From Demequina zhanjiangensis (GTDB taxonomy: Bacteria; Actinomycetota; Actinomycetes; Actinomycetales; Demequinaceae): a stretch of DNA of 64,000 nt. Below, piece after piece: positions 17,050 through 25,802 of this stretch. The notes under the pieces are model-generated. The model was not told the DNA's origin and did no database searches. It was given only the letters and a program-made list of their open reading frames with translations. The position numbers and the translations under genes are program-made. Position 1 is the first letter of the stretch; every line of letters begins with the position of its first letter. The DNA lies in NCBI RefSeq assembly GCF_030418315.1, contig NZ_JAUHPV010000006.1:1-64000 (forward strand), read 5' to 3'.

Positions 17050-17208
17050 AAAAGGAAGATTCTAGGCTGATGCGAAAGTCGATTGATCGACGTGCCCTGC
17101 TGCAAGTGAAGCTCCGCCGCATTTTCGCTCCCAGTGTGTCGGCAGGAGAAGGTAGCCTCATTCCGAAATGCCGTTGATACGCCATCGCACGAATGCCAGG
17201 GGGATCCT
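17050..17208. promoter_or_regulatory. Divergent promoter region of the accessory island
   Basis: This 159-base gap separates vsr from the DUF262 operon. On the minus strand TAGAAT (17064-17059) lies close to the vsr GTG. On the plus strand TAGCCT (17153-17158) would start a message with a 44-base leader ending at the GTG of 17209. No controller-protein gene or strong palindrome is visible. Confidence 0.45.
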
Positions 17209-19437
17209 GTGCCGGAATATGTGAGCGCGGCGAGCAAGGCTGCCGCCGTCGCACGGATGTACTACCTCGGGGGCGTGCCGCAACAGCCGCTGGGGCCTGG
17301 GAGCAAGGAGAAACGCTCTGCATTCGAAGCGCTCGGCTCCGCTGTTGGCCTGAGCCTTGAGGGTGTCGCGGGCAAGGTCGAGTGCGGAAGGCGGATCGCA
17401 TCCGTCGTGCGTGTGCGGTGGGATGACTCCTGCTACTCGAACGGAGACACCGTGACGCTCATCGGCCTCAACCGACTTGTTGACGGTGTCGTCGACGTGA
17501 AGGTCGCGGACGGCAGCGTCGTTGAGGAGACGCTCGTGGCCGAACTGATGAAGCTGGCGCCCGAAGCACCGACCCGTACGAAGGAAGATATTGTGACTGC
17601 TGTCGAGCCCGAGGTGTTGCAGGCGATCGCCGAGTACGCCGCCGAACTGTCCAAGCGGGTAGCGAGCGTTCCGCATGGCGTCGAACCTGCAGCCGAACCT
17701 TTCGAGCAGACCGATGTGCCATTCGATGATGGCCCTTGGCGTGCGCGAATCACTGACATCCAAGGCTGGATGAACCTCCGAGAGGCCCTCGACACCTCTT
17801 CTCTCGAGGCCTTCGATGAGAGCCTCGCCTCTGCGCTGGCATTCGGTGATGGCATGCCCGCTGGTGAGGAGGCGGTCCTGGCGCGGCTCGAGGAGCGCCT
17901 TGAACGAGCCGTGGACCTGCGCGACCGATACCTCGAAGCGATGGAAGGTGCGGCGGAGACGGGCGCCTCCAACAAGACGGCCTCGCAGGAGTGGCTTGAA
18001 TGGTGGTCCGAGTTCGACGAGGACGGAGAGGGAGAGTCCGCAGGCGCGATTCATGCGTCGGCGGATGTCTGGCCGATCTCCTACTTCGTCGACTACGCGA
18101 CGGATGGCGACCTCGAGCTCAGCCCGGCGTACCAGCGTGCTGACGTCTGGCCGAACGCCGATGCGCAGATGCTCATCGAGTCGATTCTCCGCGGCATCCC
18201 GTTGCCTTCCGTGATCCTCGTCGAGCGAAGCGGAGACCAGCGGACGCAGTACGAGGTTGTTGACGGCAAGCAGCGCCTGACCTCAATTCTGCGGTTCACT
18301 GGCAACCATCCGCGGGCCCTCGAGCTGGTCGAGCAGAAGGAAGCCGAATGGGGCGTCGACGACCTCGTTGACATCTTCCAGAAGGACTATCCGAAGTTCA
18401 AGAAGCTCTGGAAGGCGCACGAGCCCTCGAGCCTGACCGCGCTTGCTGAAAAGGCGAACTACTTCCCATTCCCTCTGCGAAAGGGCGACGTCAAGCCGCT
18501 CTCCGGTGAGTTCACGAAGCTCCGTGGGAAGTATTACTCGGAGATTCAGAAGGAGACGATCACGGTCAGCGGCGGGGTCCACCCCGTCAAGTCGATCTTC
18601 ACGAAGGGGGCCATCTACCAGGTCCCAGTGATCGTCTACAAGGACGCCAAGAAGGAGGCGATCCACGAGGTCTTCAGCCTCTACAACAAGCAGGGCAAGC
18701 ATCTGAACGCTGAAGAGATCCGAAACGCGCTCTACCACCACCTGCCCATGATGCGCGGGCTGCTCATCACGGCCGGAGACGCGACAGACGTGGAGCGTGT
18801 TGCTCCATTCCTCCTGGAAGAGTGGGACGACCTTTCTTCCACTGGGGAGGTCTTGACCGCCTATGGGTTCCGTGATGCAGGCTACAAGCGCACCAAGATC
18901 CTCTCCTGGGTCGCCGCGACGCTGCTCGTAGAGGAGTCCCGGCCGGACTCCCGGAGCACGGCGGGGCAGATCAACCTCTTCCTGAAGACGATTGATGAGG
19001 ATAGAAGGCACCCGCTCCGGAAGGACGAGTCTGTCCGAGACGCCATGCTCATGTTGGACCACGGCCTCGATGCGCATGCCTACATCAATGATGAGGTCTG
19101 GGCGCCGAAGTTCAAGCACTCGCTCGGCGGCGGCAAGTGGCAGGAGCTCCAGCTCGTCGCGACGCTGATCGCGCTTTCGGCCGCGACGGTGGTGGCCGGG
19201 GATGAACTCGTCGATCTGGTCGAGGAGCGCTCCGAGGCGCTCCGCACGGCCACGAGCGGCGACTCATGGAAGCGCCCGAGCAAGACGCAGTCGAAGGTGC
19301 AGTGGGAGTACACCGGGACGATCGTCAAGGCATTCCTCGAAGTGCTTGGAATCGACTATCGCGAAGCTGACGAGCGGCTTCGGCACCGCTTCGGTGTCTC
19401 CGGTCTCGCGGCGCTCGTAGCAGTCGCCGGCGAGTAG
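17209..19437 (+). CDS. DUF262 (ParB/Srx-fold) protein with novel N-terminal region
   Basis: A 742-residue protein. Residues 275-430 form a DUF262 domain: LSPAYQRADVWP, ILRGIPLPSVIL and the defining DGKQRLTS with D352-R356. DUF262 proteins (GmrS/GmrD, BrxU and relatives) are NTP-dependent sensors or effectors in modified-DNA restriction. The usual DUF1524 HNH partner domain is not evident at the C-terminus. The first 240 residues, with LGPGSKEKR and GDTVTLIGLNRLVDG, match no family I can name. The GTG at 17209 follows AGGGGGAT; upstream in-frame codons precede the likely promoter. It heads an operon with the Z1 ATPase and PD-(D/E)XK genes. Codons ending in A or T are visibly commoner here than in the flanks. 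Confidence 0.85.
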   Translation: MPEYVSAASKAAAVARMYYLGGVPQQPLGPGSKEKRSAFEALGSAVGLSLEGVAGKVECGRRIASVVRVRWDDSCYSNGDTVTLIGLNRLVDGVVDVKVADGSVVEETLVAELMKLAPEAPTRTKEDIVTAVEPEVLQAIAEYAAELSKRVASVPHGVEPAAEPFEQTDVPFDDGPWRARITDIQGWMNLREALDTSSLEAFDESLASALAFGDGMPAGEEAVLARLEERLERAVDLRDRYLEAMEGAAETGASNKTASQEWLEWWSEFDEDGEGESAGAIHASADVWPISYFVDYATDGDLELSPAYQRADVWPNADAQMLIESILRGIPLPSVILVERSGDQRTQYEVVDGKQRLTSILRFTGNHPRALELVEQKEAEWGVDDLVDIFQKDYPKFKKLWKAHEPSSLTALAEKANYFPFPLRKGDVKPLSGEFTKLRGKYYSEIQKETITVSGGVHPVKSIFTKGAIYQVPVIVYKDAKKEAIHEVFSLYNKQGKHLNAEEIRNALYHHLPMMRGLLITAGDATDVERVAPFLLEEWDDLSSTGEVLTAYGFRDAGYKRTKILSWVAATLLVEESRPDSRSTAGQINLFLKTIDEDRRHPLRKDESVRDAMLMLDHGLDAHAYINDEVWAPKFKHSLGGGKWQELQLVATLIALSAATVVAGDELVDLVEERSEALRTATSGDSWKRPSKTQSKVQWEYTGTIVKAFLEVLGIDYREADERLRHRFGVSGLAALVAVAGE

Positions 19438-19440
19438 CCC

Positions 19441-22245
19441 GTGTCCTTGCATAGCCAGGAGACGCTTCGCCCCGGGTCGGAGGACGGGGCTCTCGGACCG
19501 CACCTGTGGTGGTCAGCGTATGAAGCCGTCCTCGCGGAGTCTGGCTTGAGCGAGACCAGCCGAGGCGTGATCGATGCCGACGCCGACTACATCGTCCACA
19601 AAGGGGTCCTCGGCGCCGGCCCCGCGGGTGATCGACGTTGGCCAGCCTCGCGGCAGCGCAACGGAGTAGTGATGGGCGCGGTCCAGTCCGGTAAGACAGC
19701 ATCCATGATGGCGGTGGCCGCCAAGCTTCTCGACGCCGAAGTGGATGGCGTGGTCATCCTGGCGGGCACTCGCCGCGCGCTGTGGCTCCAGACTCTTGAG
19801 CGTCTCGCGGCGCAACTCGACACATTGGAGTCGCCGCTTCAGCGTCGAGAGCTCATCCCGTCGGTTCGAGCCGTCGAAACCGAGGGCTTCTCTGGCGGTC
19901 CTTCTGCGCTCTACAGCATGACGCCCCAAAAGGCGAAGCGTCTCGTCCAGAAACGCCGTCCGCTCATCGCGGTCGTGATGAAGAACACGACGCACCTCGA
20001 GCACATGGGACGGACGCTGCGCGATGTTCTGTACCCGGCGGCTGCAGAAGCGGCGAGGCCGTTCCATCTCGTAGTCATCGACGACGAGGCTGATGACTCC
20101 TCGATCGGAGAAGGGTCTAGCGCGTTCCTTGATATCGACGGGTCGTCGCATGAGAAGCAGGTGCCGCTTCGGATCACCGACCTTTGGCGCGGGCGGAACT
20201 CCCCGGGCGGCACAGTGAACGAGCACGTCTACGCCACGTACTTGGCGTACACGGCGACACCGCAGGCGAATTTCCTGCAGGATGCTTCCAATCCCCTTGC
20301 CCCGCGCGACTTCGTTGTGAGCCTGCGCACTCCTGGTGCGGAGGGTATGACCAAACCGCGGTCCAGCTCCTATCGCGTACCAGAGGGTCTTAAGGCCTGG
20401 TACACGGGCGGTGACGTCTACTACGAGAAGCTTGCAGCCATCCCTCTATGCCGTGCCATCGATCCGACGGAGACGAGTGAGGAGGAGCAGATAGCGGACG
20501 CCATGCGCGCCTATCTAGTGGCGAGCGCGATCCGGTTGCTCCGGAGCGAAGGTCGGCTCGGCCCCTTCTCCGCGCGCGGGCACGTGTTCGAATCTCGCGC
20601 AGAGGCGAAGGTCTCGACCGTGCCTCCCATGTCGATGCTGGTCCACCCGTCCGCCGCCATGAACGGACACTTCGACGCTGCCGCGAGAATTCTGCAGTGG
20701 TCACGTACCGGCGAGGCTGGACCGGGACCTATCCCCGACGCAGGTGAGCGCTCGCTCGAGGTCGAGGGCATCCGGATCGATATGGAGCAGCGCCCCGAGC
20801 GTTGGCTGGCGTGGCTCGAGGAGTACCGGCGCGCCTCTCTGGTCGTGGCGGACGTTGGGGAGCTCTCCGACCCGCCATTCGTTCCGGACGACGGCCTATG
20901 GCCGGAGGTCAGGAGTCTCGTGCTCGAGGAGCTCGTGCCCGGCACGAACGTCGCCGTCATCAACAGTGACCCTGACGCGGATGATCGCCCGAGGTATGAC
21001 CCGGTCCGAGGAGAAGATGGCTGGTGCGCGGCGCCCAACCTCTCGACCGTCTTCGTGTCAGGCACGGTGATGTCGCGCGGTCTCACCCTTGAGGGGCTGA
21101 CCACCACGCTGTTCACGCGGACGAGCAACGCGCCTCTCGCGGACACGCAGATGCAGATGCAGCGTTGGTTCGGTTACCGGGGGAGCTATATCGAGCTGTG
21201 CCGCGTCTTCGCGTCGGATGCTCAGGTGGAGCTCTTCAGGAGCTACCACGTGAACGATGAAGCGCTGCGCCGCGAGATACTCGCTGCCATGGAGGCCGAG
21301 GAGGGATCGGTGCCGGACATCGCCGTCCTCCAAGGGCACTCATTCAAGGCCACTGGCAAGGTGCCGAACGTACAAGGCCACAGGTTGAATCCGGGCCCGC
21401 GGCCATTCGTCCGCTACATGAATCCAGAAGGCCGTGACGACGAGAATCTACGACTGGTCGCCGACTTGTTCAGCGACCACGTGGTGCCGGTGCCTGCTCC
21501 TGATGGGCGGCAAGGGATGCTTCTGGAGCACACGTTCTCGGCGGTCGAGGTGGCCGAACTGCTTGAGAGCCTCAGGTACCAGCATCTTGGCCGCGGATCG
21601 GATGGGCCTGGTTCGTCCAGGTGGAAGTCCGCTGCTCGTCAAGCGGGGATCGCGGATGACGACCCGATCCAGCCGCTCTATCGGGCGCCTGCAGTCGCAG
21701 GTGCGATTGCACCGCAATCGGTCTCCCCATACGACCTGGCGGCATACCTCCGCTTCTGGGACGCGGTGGCGACACGTGACGTCTCGAGCCTCGTAGCGGT
21801 CGGAGCGAGACCTACCCCGTGGAATCTGCTCTCGCACTCTGCTCGCGAGCGCAATGTCCCGCGCTTCCACATCGGCCTTCGCTTCGGTTCTGGCGAGCCC
21901 ATCCGGGAGGGGCCCCTTGCACTGCTCCCGGTTGAGGCGAGGCCGATGCAGAGGGAGGTGAAGGAGCTCACGGACGCGAGCGGTGTGAACGTGGGAGGCG
22001 AACTCGTGGCTACCTGGGGTGCCCGAAACATCACCGATACGGGTATCTTCGGTGACGAGTTCTTCGACATTCGTGCACAGGGACGCCAGCCGACGGAGGA
22101 AGACCTCGATGGCAGAGCCCCTGGTGCCGACGGACTCGTGCTGTTTCATCTCGTCGGCCGTGTCGGCGGAGGCCAATCGATCGCAGTCGGACTCTCGATT
22201 CCGTCGGGCGGACCCGACCATGTCGAAGCACGGGTGGGGAGGTAG
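19441..22245 (+). CDS. Z1-domain superfamily ATPase/helicase-like protein
   Basis: A 934-residue protein of the Z1 family (an SF2-like ATPase found in unusual restriction-modification operons). Motifs in order are Walker A GAVQSGKT at 79-86, Walker B VVIDDEADD at 211-219, TATPQ at 271-275, SGTVMSRGLTLEGLTT near 540, and the arginine-finger motif QMQRWFGYR at 572-580. The conserved set suggests active NTP hydrolysis and DNA translocation or remodelling. It starts three bases after the DUF262 stop codon and ends two bases before the nuclease gene, so the three form one operon. Confidence 0.9.
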   Translation: MSLHSQETLRPGSEDGALGPHLWWSAYEAVLAESGLSETSRGVIDADADYIVHKGVLGAGPAGDRRWPASRQRNGVVMGAVQSGKTASMMAVAAKLLDAEVDGVVILAGTRRALWLQTLERLAAQLDTLESPLQRRELIPSVRAVETEGFSGGPSALYSMTPQKAKRLVQKRRPLIAVVMKNTTHLEHMGRTLRDVLYPAAAEAARPFHLVVIDDEADDSSIGEGSSAFLDIDGSSHEKQVPLRITDLWRGRNSPGGTVNEHVYATYLAYTATPQANFLQDASNPLAPRDFVVSLRTPGAEGMTKPRSSSYRVPEGLKAWYTGGDVYYEKLAAIPLCRAIDPTETSEEEQIADAMRAYLVASAIRLLRSEGRLGPFSARGHVFESRAEAKVSTVPPMSMLVHPSAAMNGHFDAAARILQWSRTGEAGPGPIPDAGERSLEVEGIRIDMEQRPERWLAWLEEYRRASLVVADVGELSDPPFVPDDGLWPEVRSLVLEELVPGTNVAVINSDPDADDRPRYDPVRGEDGWCAAPNLSTVFVSGTVMSRGLTLEGLTTTLFTRTSNAPLADTQMQMQRWFGYRGSYIELCRVFASDAQVELFRSYHVNDEALRREILAAMEAEEGSVPDIAVLQGHSFKATGKVPNVQGHRLNPGPRPFVRYMNPEGRDDENLRLVADLFSDHVVPVPAPDGRQGMLLEHTFSAVEVAELLESLRYQHLGRGSDGPGSSRWKSAARQAGIADDDPIQPLYRAPAVAGAIAPQSVSPYDLAAYLRFWDAVATRDVSSLVAVGARPTPWNLLSHSARERNVPRFHIGLRFGSGEPIREGPLALLPVEARPMQREVKELTDASGVNVGGELVATWGARNITDTGIFGDEFFDIRAQGRQPTEEDLDGRAPGADGLVLFHLVGRVGGGQSIAVGLSIPSGGPDHVEARVGR

Positions 22246-22247
22246 CC

Positions 22248-23327
22248 ATGGTCAACGAGGAGGCGCTCTCCGGCGCATTCGAGGATCTTAGGGACAGCAT
22301 CATCGGGCTGACTTCGCCGGAGGACGCGTCGCGCCGCATCGTGTGGGCCGAGGGCACCAAGGCGATCGGTGTGGCACGTGATCACATGGGCCGCCTTGAG
22401 GTCTTCGTCGTCGGTGAACCACTGGCCGCAAGCATCGCCTCTGTCCGTGACGCTCTGGAGCATGACACGTGGTCGAGGGAGGACGGAACGGCGATCGCGG
22501 CCAACAGGTTGGTTCTTCCGGCTGCACCATTCTTCGACAGTGTTGCTGCATTCATCTGCGCCGAACTCATCGCGAACGGCGCAGTCACCGGTCCCCAGGA
22601 GGCGTTCTCACGTAGCGAGCATGTGATCGCTCTTGCGATCTCTCGCGGACGTGTGAGCAACCAGGCTCTGGTCGGACTCGTCGGCGAACTCTCTCTGCTT
22701 CTGGCCCTGCTGCGGGCGTCGCCCGCGGCTATGGCCGACTCGGTGCTGGATACCTGGAAGGGCTCGAAGCCGTCCTCTCGTGACTTCCAACTCGGGAATG
22801 TCGGGGTGGAGGTGAAGACTACGACGGGTGAGTCGTCGACGCATCATGTCCAAGGTCTCCACCAAGTGACCGCCGGGGCATCAGTCGGCGGCGAACCGGA
22901 GTCCGCACTCTTTCTCCTGAGTGTCGGCATCTCCTGGCTTCCTGACGGAGCGGTCTCGGGACGCTCGATTCCCTCGATGGTTGACCAGATCCTCTCGAGG
23001 TTGTCTGGTGAGGAGTCGCGACAGCGGTTCAAACGACAACTTCGTGAGTATGGCGGCGATAGCGCACTTGGGTACGACCATGATGAGGACCGCGGCAAGA
23101 CGGTCTACGCGCGCGGATTCATGCTTACGTTCGAGCGGCTGTATGACATGGCAGACCCTGCTGTCTTGATTCCTCAGTTGCACGACTTCGAACGCTTTAC
23201 GCACTTCGATGTCCAGTCGATGAGCTTCAGGCTCATGCTCCCCGACAAGGTGACCGGTGACCGCAATCCTGTTGGCGGGATGGCTGCGGCGTCAAGGTCG
23301 CTGCTGGAGGCCGCCACCCTCCAGTGA
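22248..23327 (+). CDS. PD-(D/E)XK motif protein (DUF4420-like)
   Basis: A 359-residue predicted nuclease. The core motif is D179 (RDFQLGN) followed by E188-V-K190 (VGVEVKTTT), the D-x8-ExK layout of PD-(D/E)XK enzymes; a following QGLHQV could supply the helix glutamine. Relatives are classed as PD-(D/E)XK motif proteins and are commonly encoded beside Z1 ATPases. The start has GGGGAGG upstream and lies two bases after the Z1 stop. It is the most likely DNA-cutting subunit of the island. Confidence 0.85.
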   Translation: MVNEEALSGAFEDLRDSIIGLTSPEDASRRIVWAEGTKAIGVARDHMGRLEVFVVGEPLAASIASVRDALEHDTWSREDGTAIAANRLVLPAAPFFDSVAAFICAELIANGAVTGPQEAFSRSEHVIALAISRGRVSNQALVGLVGELSLLLALLRASPAAMADSVLDTWKGSKPSSRDFQLGNVGVEVKTTTGESSTHHVQGLHQVTAGASVGGEPESALFLLSVGISWLPDGAVSGRSIPSMVDQILSRLSGEESRQRFKRQLREYGGDSALGYDHDEDRGKTVYARGFMLTFERLYDMADPAVLIPQLHDFERFTHFDVQSMSFRLMLPDKVTGDRNPVGGMAAASRSLLEAATLQ

Positions 23328-23332
23328 CGCGG

Positions 23333-24730
23333 CTACATGGGCCGGTAGGGCACTCGTAGCAGGTTCGGAGTCTTGATGTCATTCAACGGCGCCTCGCGTC
23401 CCTCGACTGCGGAGACGAGCGCATCCGGTAGATCATCCTTCTCAGCGAGCACGTGCTCCTTGAACACATGCCATGCTGCGCCCACAGCAACACCGTTTCC
23501 GGCTTGCTTGTAAGAAGCCTTGTCACTCTTGTTCGCGAAACGGAACTCGGGTGGAAGCCCCTGCAACCGCGCTGCCTCGCGTGGCGTGAGGCGGCGTTTG
23601 CGGGGCCCGTAGATCGATGTCTGCGTGATCGCGACGAGGGCGGGAAGGTAGGTCGGCGCCTTCGCGCGAATGCCGGATGGCCGGAAATGCATCACGGTAT
23701 CCCAGAGCGATGTCGAGTCCTGTGCCTGCCATTCGAGCTTTCGACGCGACGGCGGGAACCCGTCGAACTCCGGGTGCCTCTCGCGCCACCCATCGATCAG
23801 CGATCGATTGTGCTCGTAGAAAGCTACGTTCTTACTGACAATCTCCTGCTTCCAGGTGGGGTACGCGCTGAACAGAACATCATCGAGGTCTGATTGCGGG
23901 TGCCAGTGATCGCTCCAGAGGGGGAAGCCGGGGAGCTTGGTGCCGTAGGCGTCGCGGAACGACGTCACGAGGTCGTCCCAGACGTCGACCCACTGCTCCT
24001 CAGCACTTGAAAGGGCGTAGTCCCCGAGATTCGGGATGGACTCGTCCTCATCCAGGATCCACTCTGCACGCCACTGATCCGGCGTCCAATCAGCCACTGG
24101 CGCACGCTTCACGTGAGGCTGAGGGTGCTTGCCTTCCCGCAACTCGCGCTCGACCTCCTCGGGCCCGATGTAGGTCCCAAGGATGAAGACCCGATCGCGG
24201 ATCTGCGGCGTGCCACCCAACATCGGGTGGAGCAGGTGCGGCGAGAAGACGGTCGGCTTGTCGGAGACTCGGTATCCGAGCTCGCGCAACGTGCGAATGA
24301 TCACTTCCCACTCGTGCTTGTGACGTGGCCCTGCGATGTTTCGGACGTTCTCGAGGAGCACCACTGCGGGCCGGCGCTGCTTCAGAATGCTCGCGATGTT
24401 CCAGAACAGCGTCCCGCGTGCTTCGTCCATTCCCCGCTGTCGTCCAGACTTGGAGAATGGCTGGCAGGGGAAACCCGCGGCAAGTACGTCGTGCTCCGGA
24501 ACGTCCACCGTGCCGTCGTCGGGTGCCGCTTCCGTGATGTCGTGGTTGACGATCGGGCGATCGTTCTCGTCTAGTGGGTCGACCCAGTTCGCGCAGTAGG
24601 TGCGTCGTGCCGCGTCGTCGATCTCCGAGAGGAAGACACACTTCCCGCCCGCATGGTCCAGCATCGCGTGAAACCCGCCGATCCCCGCGAAGAGGTCCAC
24701 GTACTTGAACGCGGGACGAGTTTTCTTCAT
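23333..24730 (-). CDS. dcm: DNA (cytosine-5-)-methyltransferase
   Basis: A 465-residue C5-cytosine methyltransferase that transfers methyl from S-adenosylmethionine to a specific DNA sequence. Motif I is DLFAGIGGF at 12-20, motif IV GFPCQPFS has catalytic C89, motif VI is ENV at 127-129, motif VIII-like PRKRRLTPREAARLQGLP and motif X QAGNGV close the fold. The target-recognition region lies at about 220-390 and its specificity cannot be read. The ATG at 24730 is preferred: TAAGCT lies seven bases before it and the conserved protein starts there. It is convergent with the nuclease gene, five bases apart. Confidence 0.94.
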   Translation of the reverse strand: MKKTRPAFKYVDLFAGIGGFHAMLDHAGGKCVFLSEIDDAARRTYCANWVDPLDENDRPIVNHDITEAAPDDGTVDVPEHDVLAAGFPCQPFSKSGRQRGMDEARGTLFWNIASILKQRRPAVVLLENVRNIAGPRHKHEWEVIIRTLRELGYRVSDKPTVFSPHLLHPMLGGTPQIRDRVFILGTYIGPEEVERELREGKHPQPHVKRAPVADWTPDQWRAEWILDEDESIPNLGDYALSSAEEQWVDVWDDLVTSFRDAYGTKLPGFPLWSDHWHPQSDLDDVLFSAYPTWKQEIVSKNVAFYEHNRSLIDGWRERHPEFDGFPPSRRKLEWQAQDSTSLWDTVMHFRPSGIRAKAPTYLPALVAITQTSIYGPRKRRLTPREAARLQGLPPEFRFANKSDKASYKQAGNGVAVGAAWHVFKEHVLAEKDDLPDALVSAVEGREAPLNDIKTPNLLRVPYRPM

Positions 24731-24919
24731 GGCCGTAAGCTTAGCCGACTGTCGGGACTGAGAAGGAGCTGGATCGCCTCGGCCGGAAGAGCGTCCGTTG
24801 CGCGTTGCAGGTGCCTGGAGCATGGTTCAAGTGGAGCATCAAGGTGTGACACGGGAGTTGGAGGCGGACCGCGAATGCCAGCATGGAATGCCTGCCCCCT
24901 TCATCCCGTTGGCACCGGT

Positions 24920-25567
24920 ATGACCACTCTCGGCATCATCGGTTCCGGCAACATCGGCTCGAACGTGGCGAAGGCCGCCATCGCGGCCGGCTACGACGTC
25001 GTGATTGCGAACTCTCGCGGTCCGGCAACGCTTGGCGACCTGGTCGCTGAGCTCGGCCCCAAGGCGACGGCTGGCACGCCTGAGCAGGCGGCAGAAGCGG
25101 GCGATCTGGTCCTGGTGGCGATACCGCTCGGCAAGATCGATCAGCTCCCCGCAGCTGAGCTCGCGGGCAAGGTCGTGATGGATGCGAACAACTACTACCC
25201 GCAGCGTGACGACCGCATCGCGGCGCTCGACGACAACTCGTCCACGACGACCGAGCTGCTGCAGGCTCAGCTCCCGAAGTCACACGTCGTGAAGGCCTTC
25301 AACCACATCAACGCCAAGGACATCCCGGCCGACGGCAAGCCCGCGGGGCACGCGGAGCGCAGGGCCATCGGCATCGCAGGTGAGGACTCGGCGGCGAAGG
25401 CGCTCGTCGTGTCGTTCATGGACGCGCTCGGGTACGACGCCGTCGATCTGGGCACCCTCGAGGAGTCGTGGCGCATCGAGCGCGACACTCCTACCTATGG
25501 CGTGCCGGTGACCCGCTCCCAGCTGGAGGCGATCCTCCCGTCAGTGGAGCGCGTCCAGCAGGTCTGA
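24920..25567 (+). CDS. NADPH-dependent F420 reductase-like oxidoreductase
   Basis: A 215-residue protein of the F420:NADPH oxidoreductase / NAD(P)-binding family. The dinucleotide-binding GIIGSGNIGSNVAKAA lies at the N-terminus, followed by IANSRGP, which suits NADP(H), and AFNHINAKDI in the second half. Members reduce coenzyme F420 or other flavin-like acceptors; some act without F420. The ATG is chosen because the Rossmann motif begins immediately after it. It begins just past the accessory island and reads in chromosomal style codons again. Confidence 0.85.
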   Translation: MTTLGIIGSGNIGSNVAKAAIAAGYDVVIANSRGPATLGDLVAELGPKATAGTPEQAAEAGDLVLVAIPLGKIDQLPAAELAGKVVMDANNYYPQRDDRIAALDDNSSTTTELLQAQLPKSHVVKAFNHINAKDIPADGKPAGHAERRAIGIAGEDSAAKALVVSFMDALGYDAVDLGTLEESWRIERDTPTYGVPVTRSQLEAILPSVERVQQV

Positions 25568-25605
25568 CACGCCGCGGCGACATCCGGGCGTCGGCGGCGT
25601 TCCCC

Positions 25606-25623
25606 GCTAAAGTGGCATTTAGC
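25606..25623. promoter_or_regulatory. Inverted repeat in the gap before the MarR gene
   Basis: Arms GCTAAA (25606-25611) and TTTAGC (25618-25623) flank six bases. It lies 38 bases after the oxidoreductase gene. It could be a regulatory site; there is no T-run that would make it a terminator. Confidence 0.3.
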
Positions 25624-25753
25624 AGGTAGGACGCTCGTTCCTCGGCGCGATTGCGCGGTGGAGCGGGCCTGGCTGCCCAAGGTGTGCGGCGTCGTCAGGC
25701 CCGCGATCACAAAAGCAAGGAACCCTGTCGACCCCACCTCGGCAGAGCGATAA

Positions 25754-25796
25754 TCAGCAGGAAGCCTTGCAAGGTTACCTGCTGAAGTCGTACCGT
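25754..25796 (+). promoter_or_regulatory. MarR operator and leaderless promoter
   Basis: An almost perfect 32-base palindrome is centred between 25769 and 25770: outer arms TCAGCAGG (25754-25761) and CCTGCTGA (25778-25785), inner core CCTTGCAAGG (25765-25774). It covers the -35 position of TACCGT (25791-25796), which lies six bases before the GTG of the MarR gene. Binding here should shut off the regulator's own promoter. Confidence 0.75.
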
Positions 25797-25802
25797 GAAC
25801 CC

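Noticed and set aside
16588..24730. Prophage or plasmid insertion
   Set aside because: No integrase, transposase, phage structural gene or flanking direct repeat was seen around the island.
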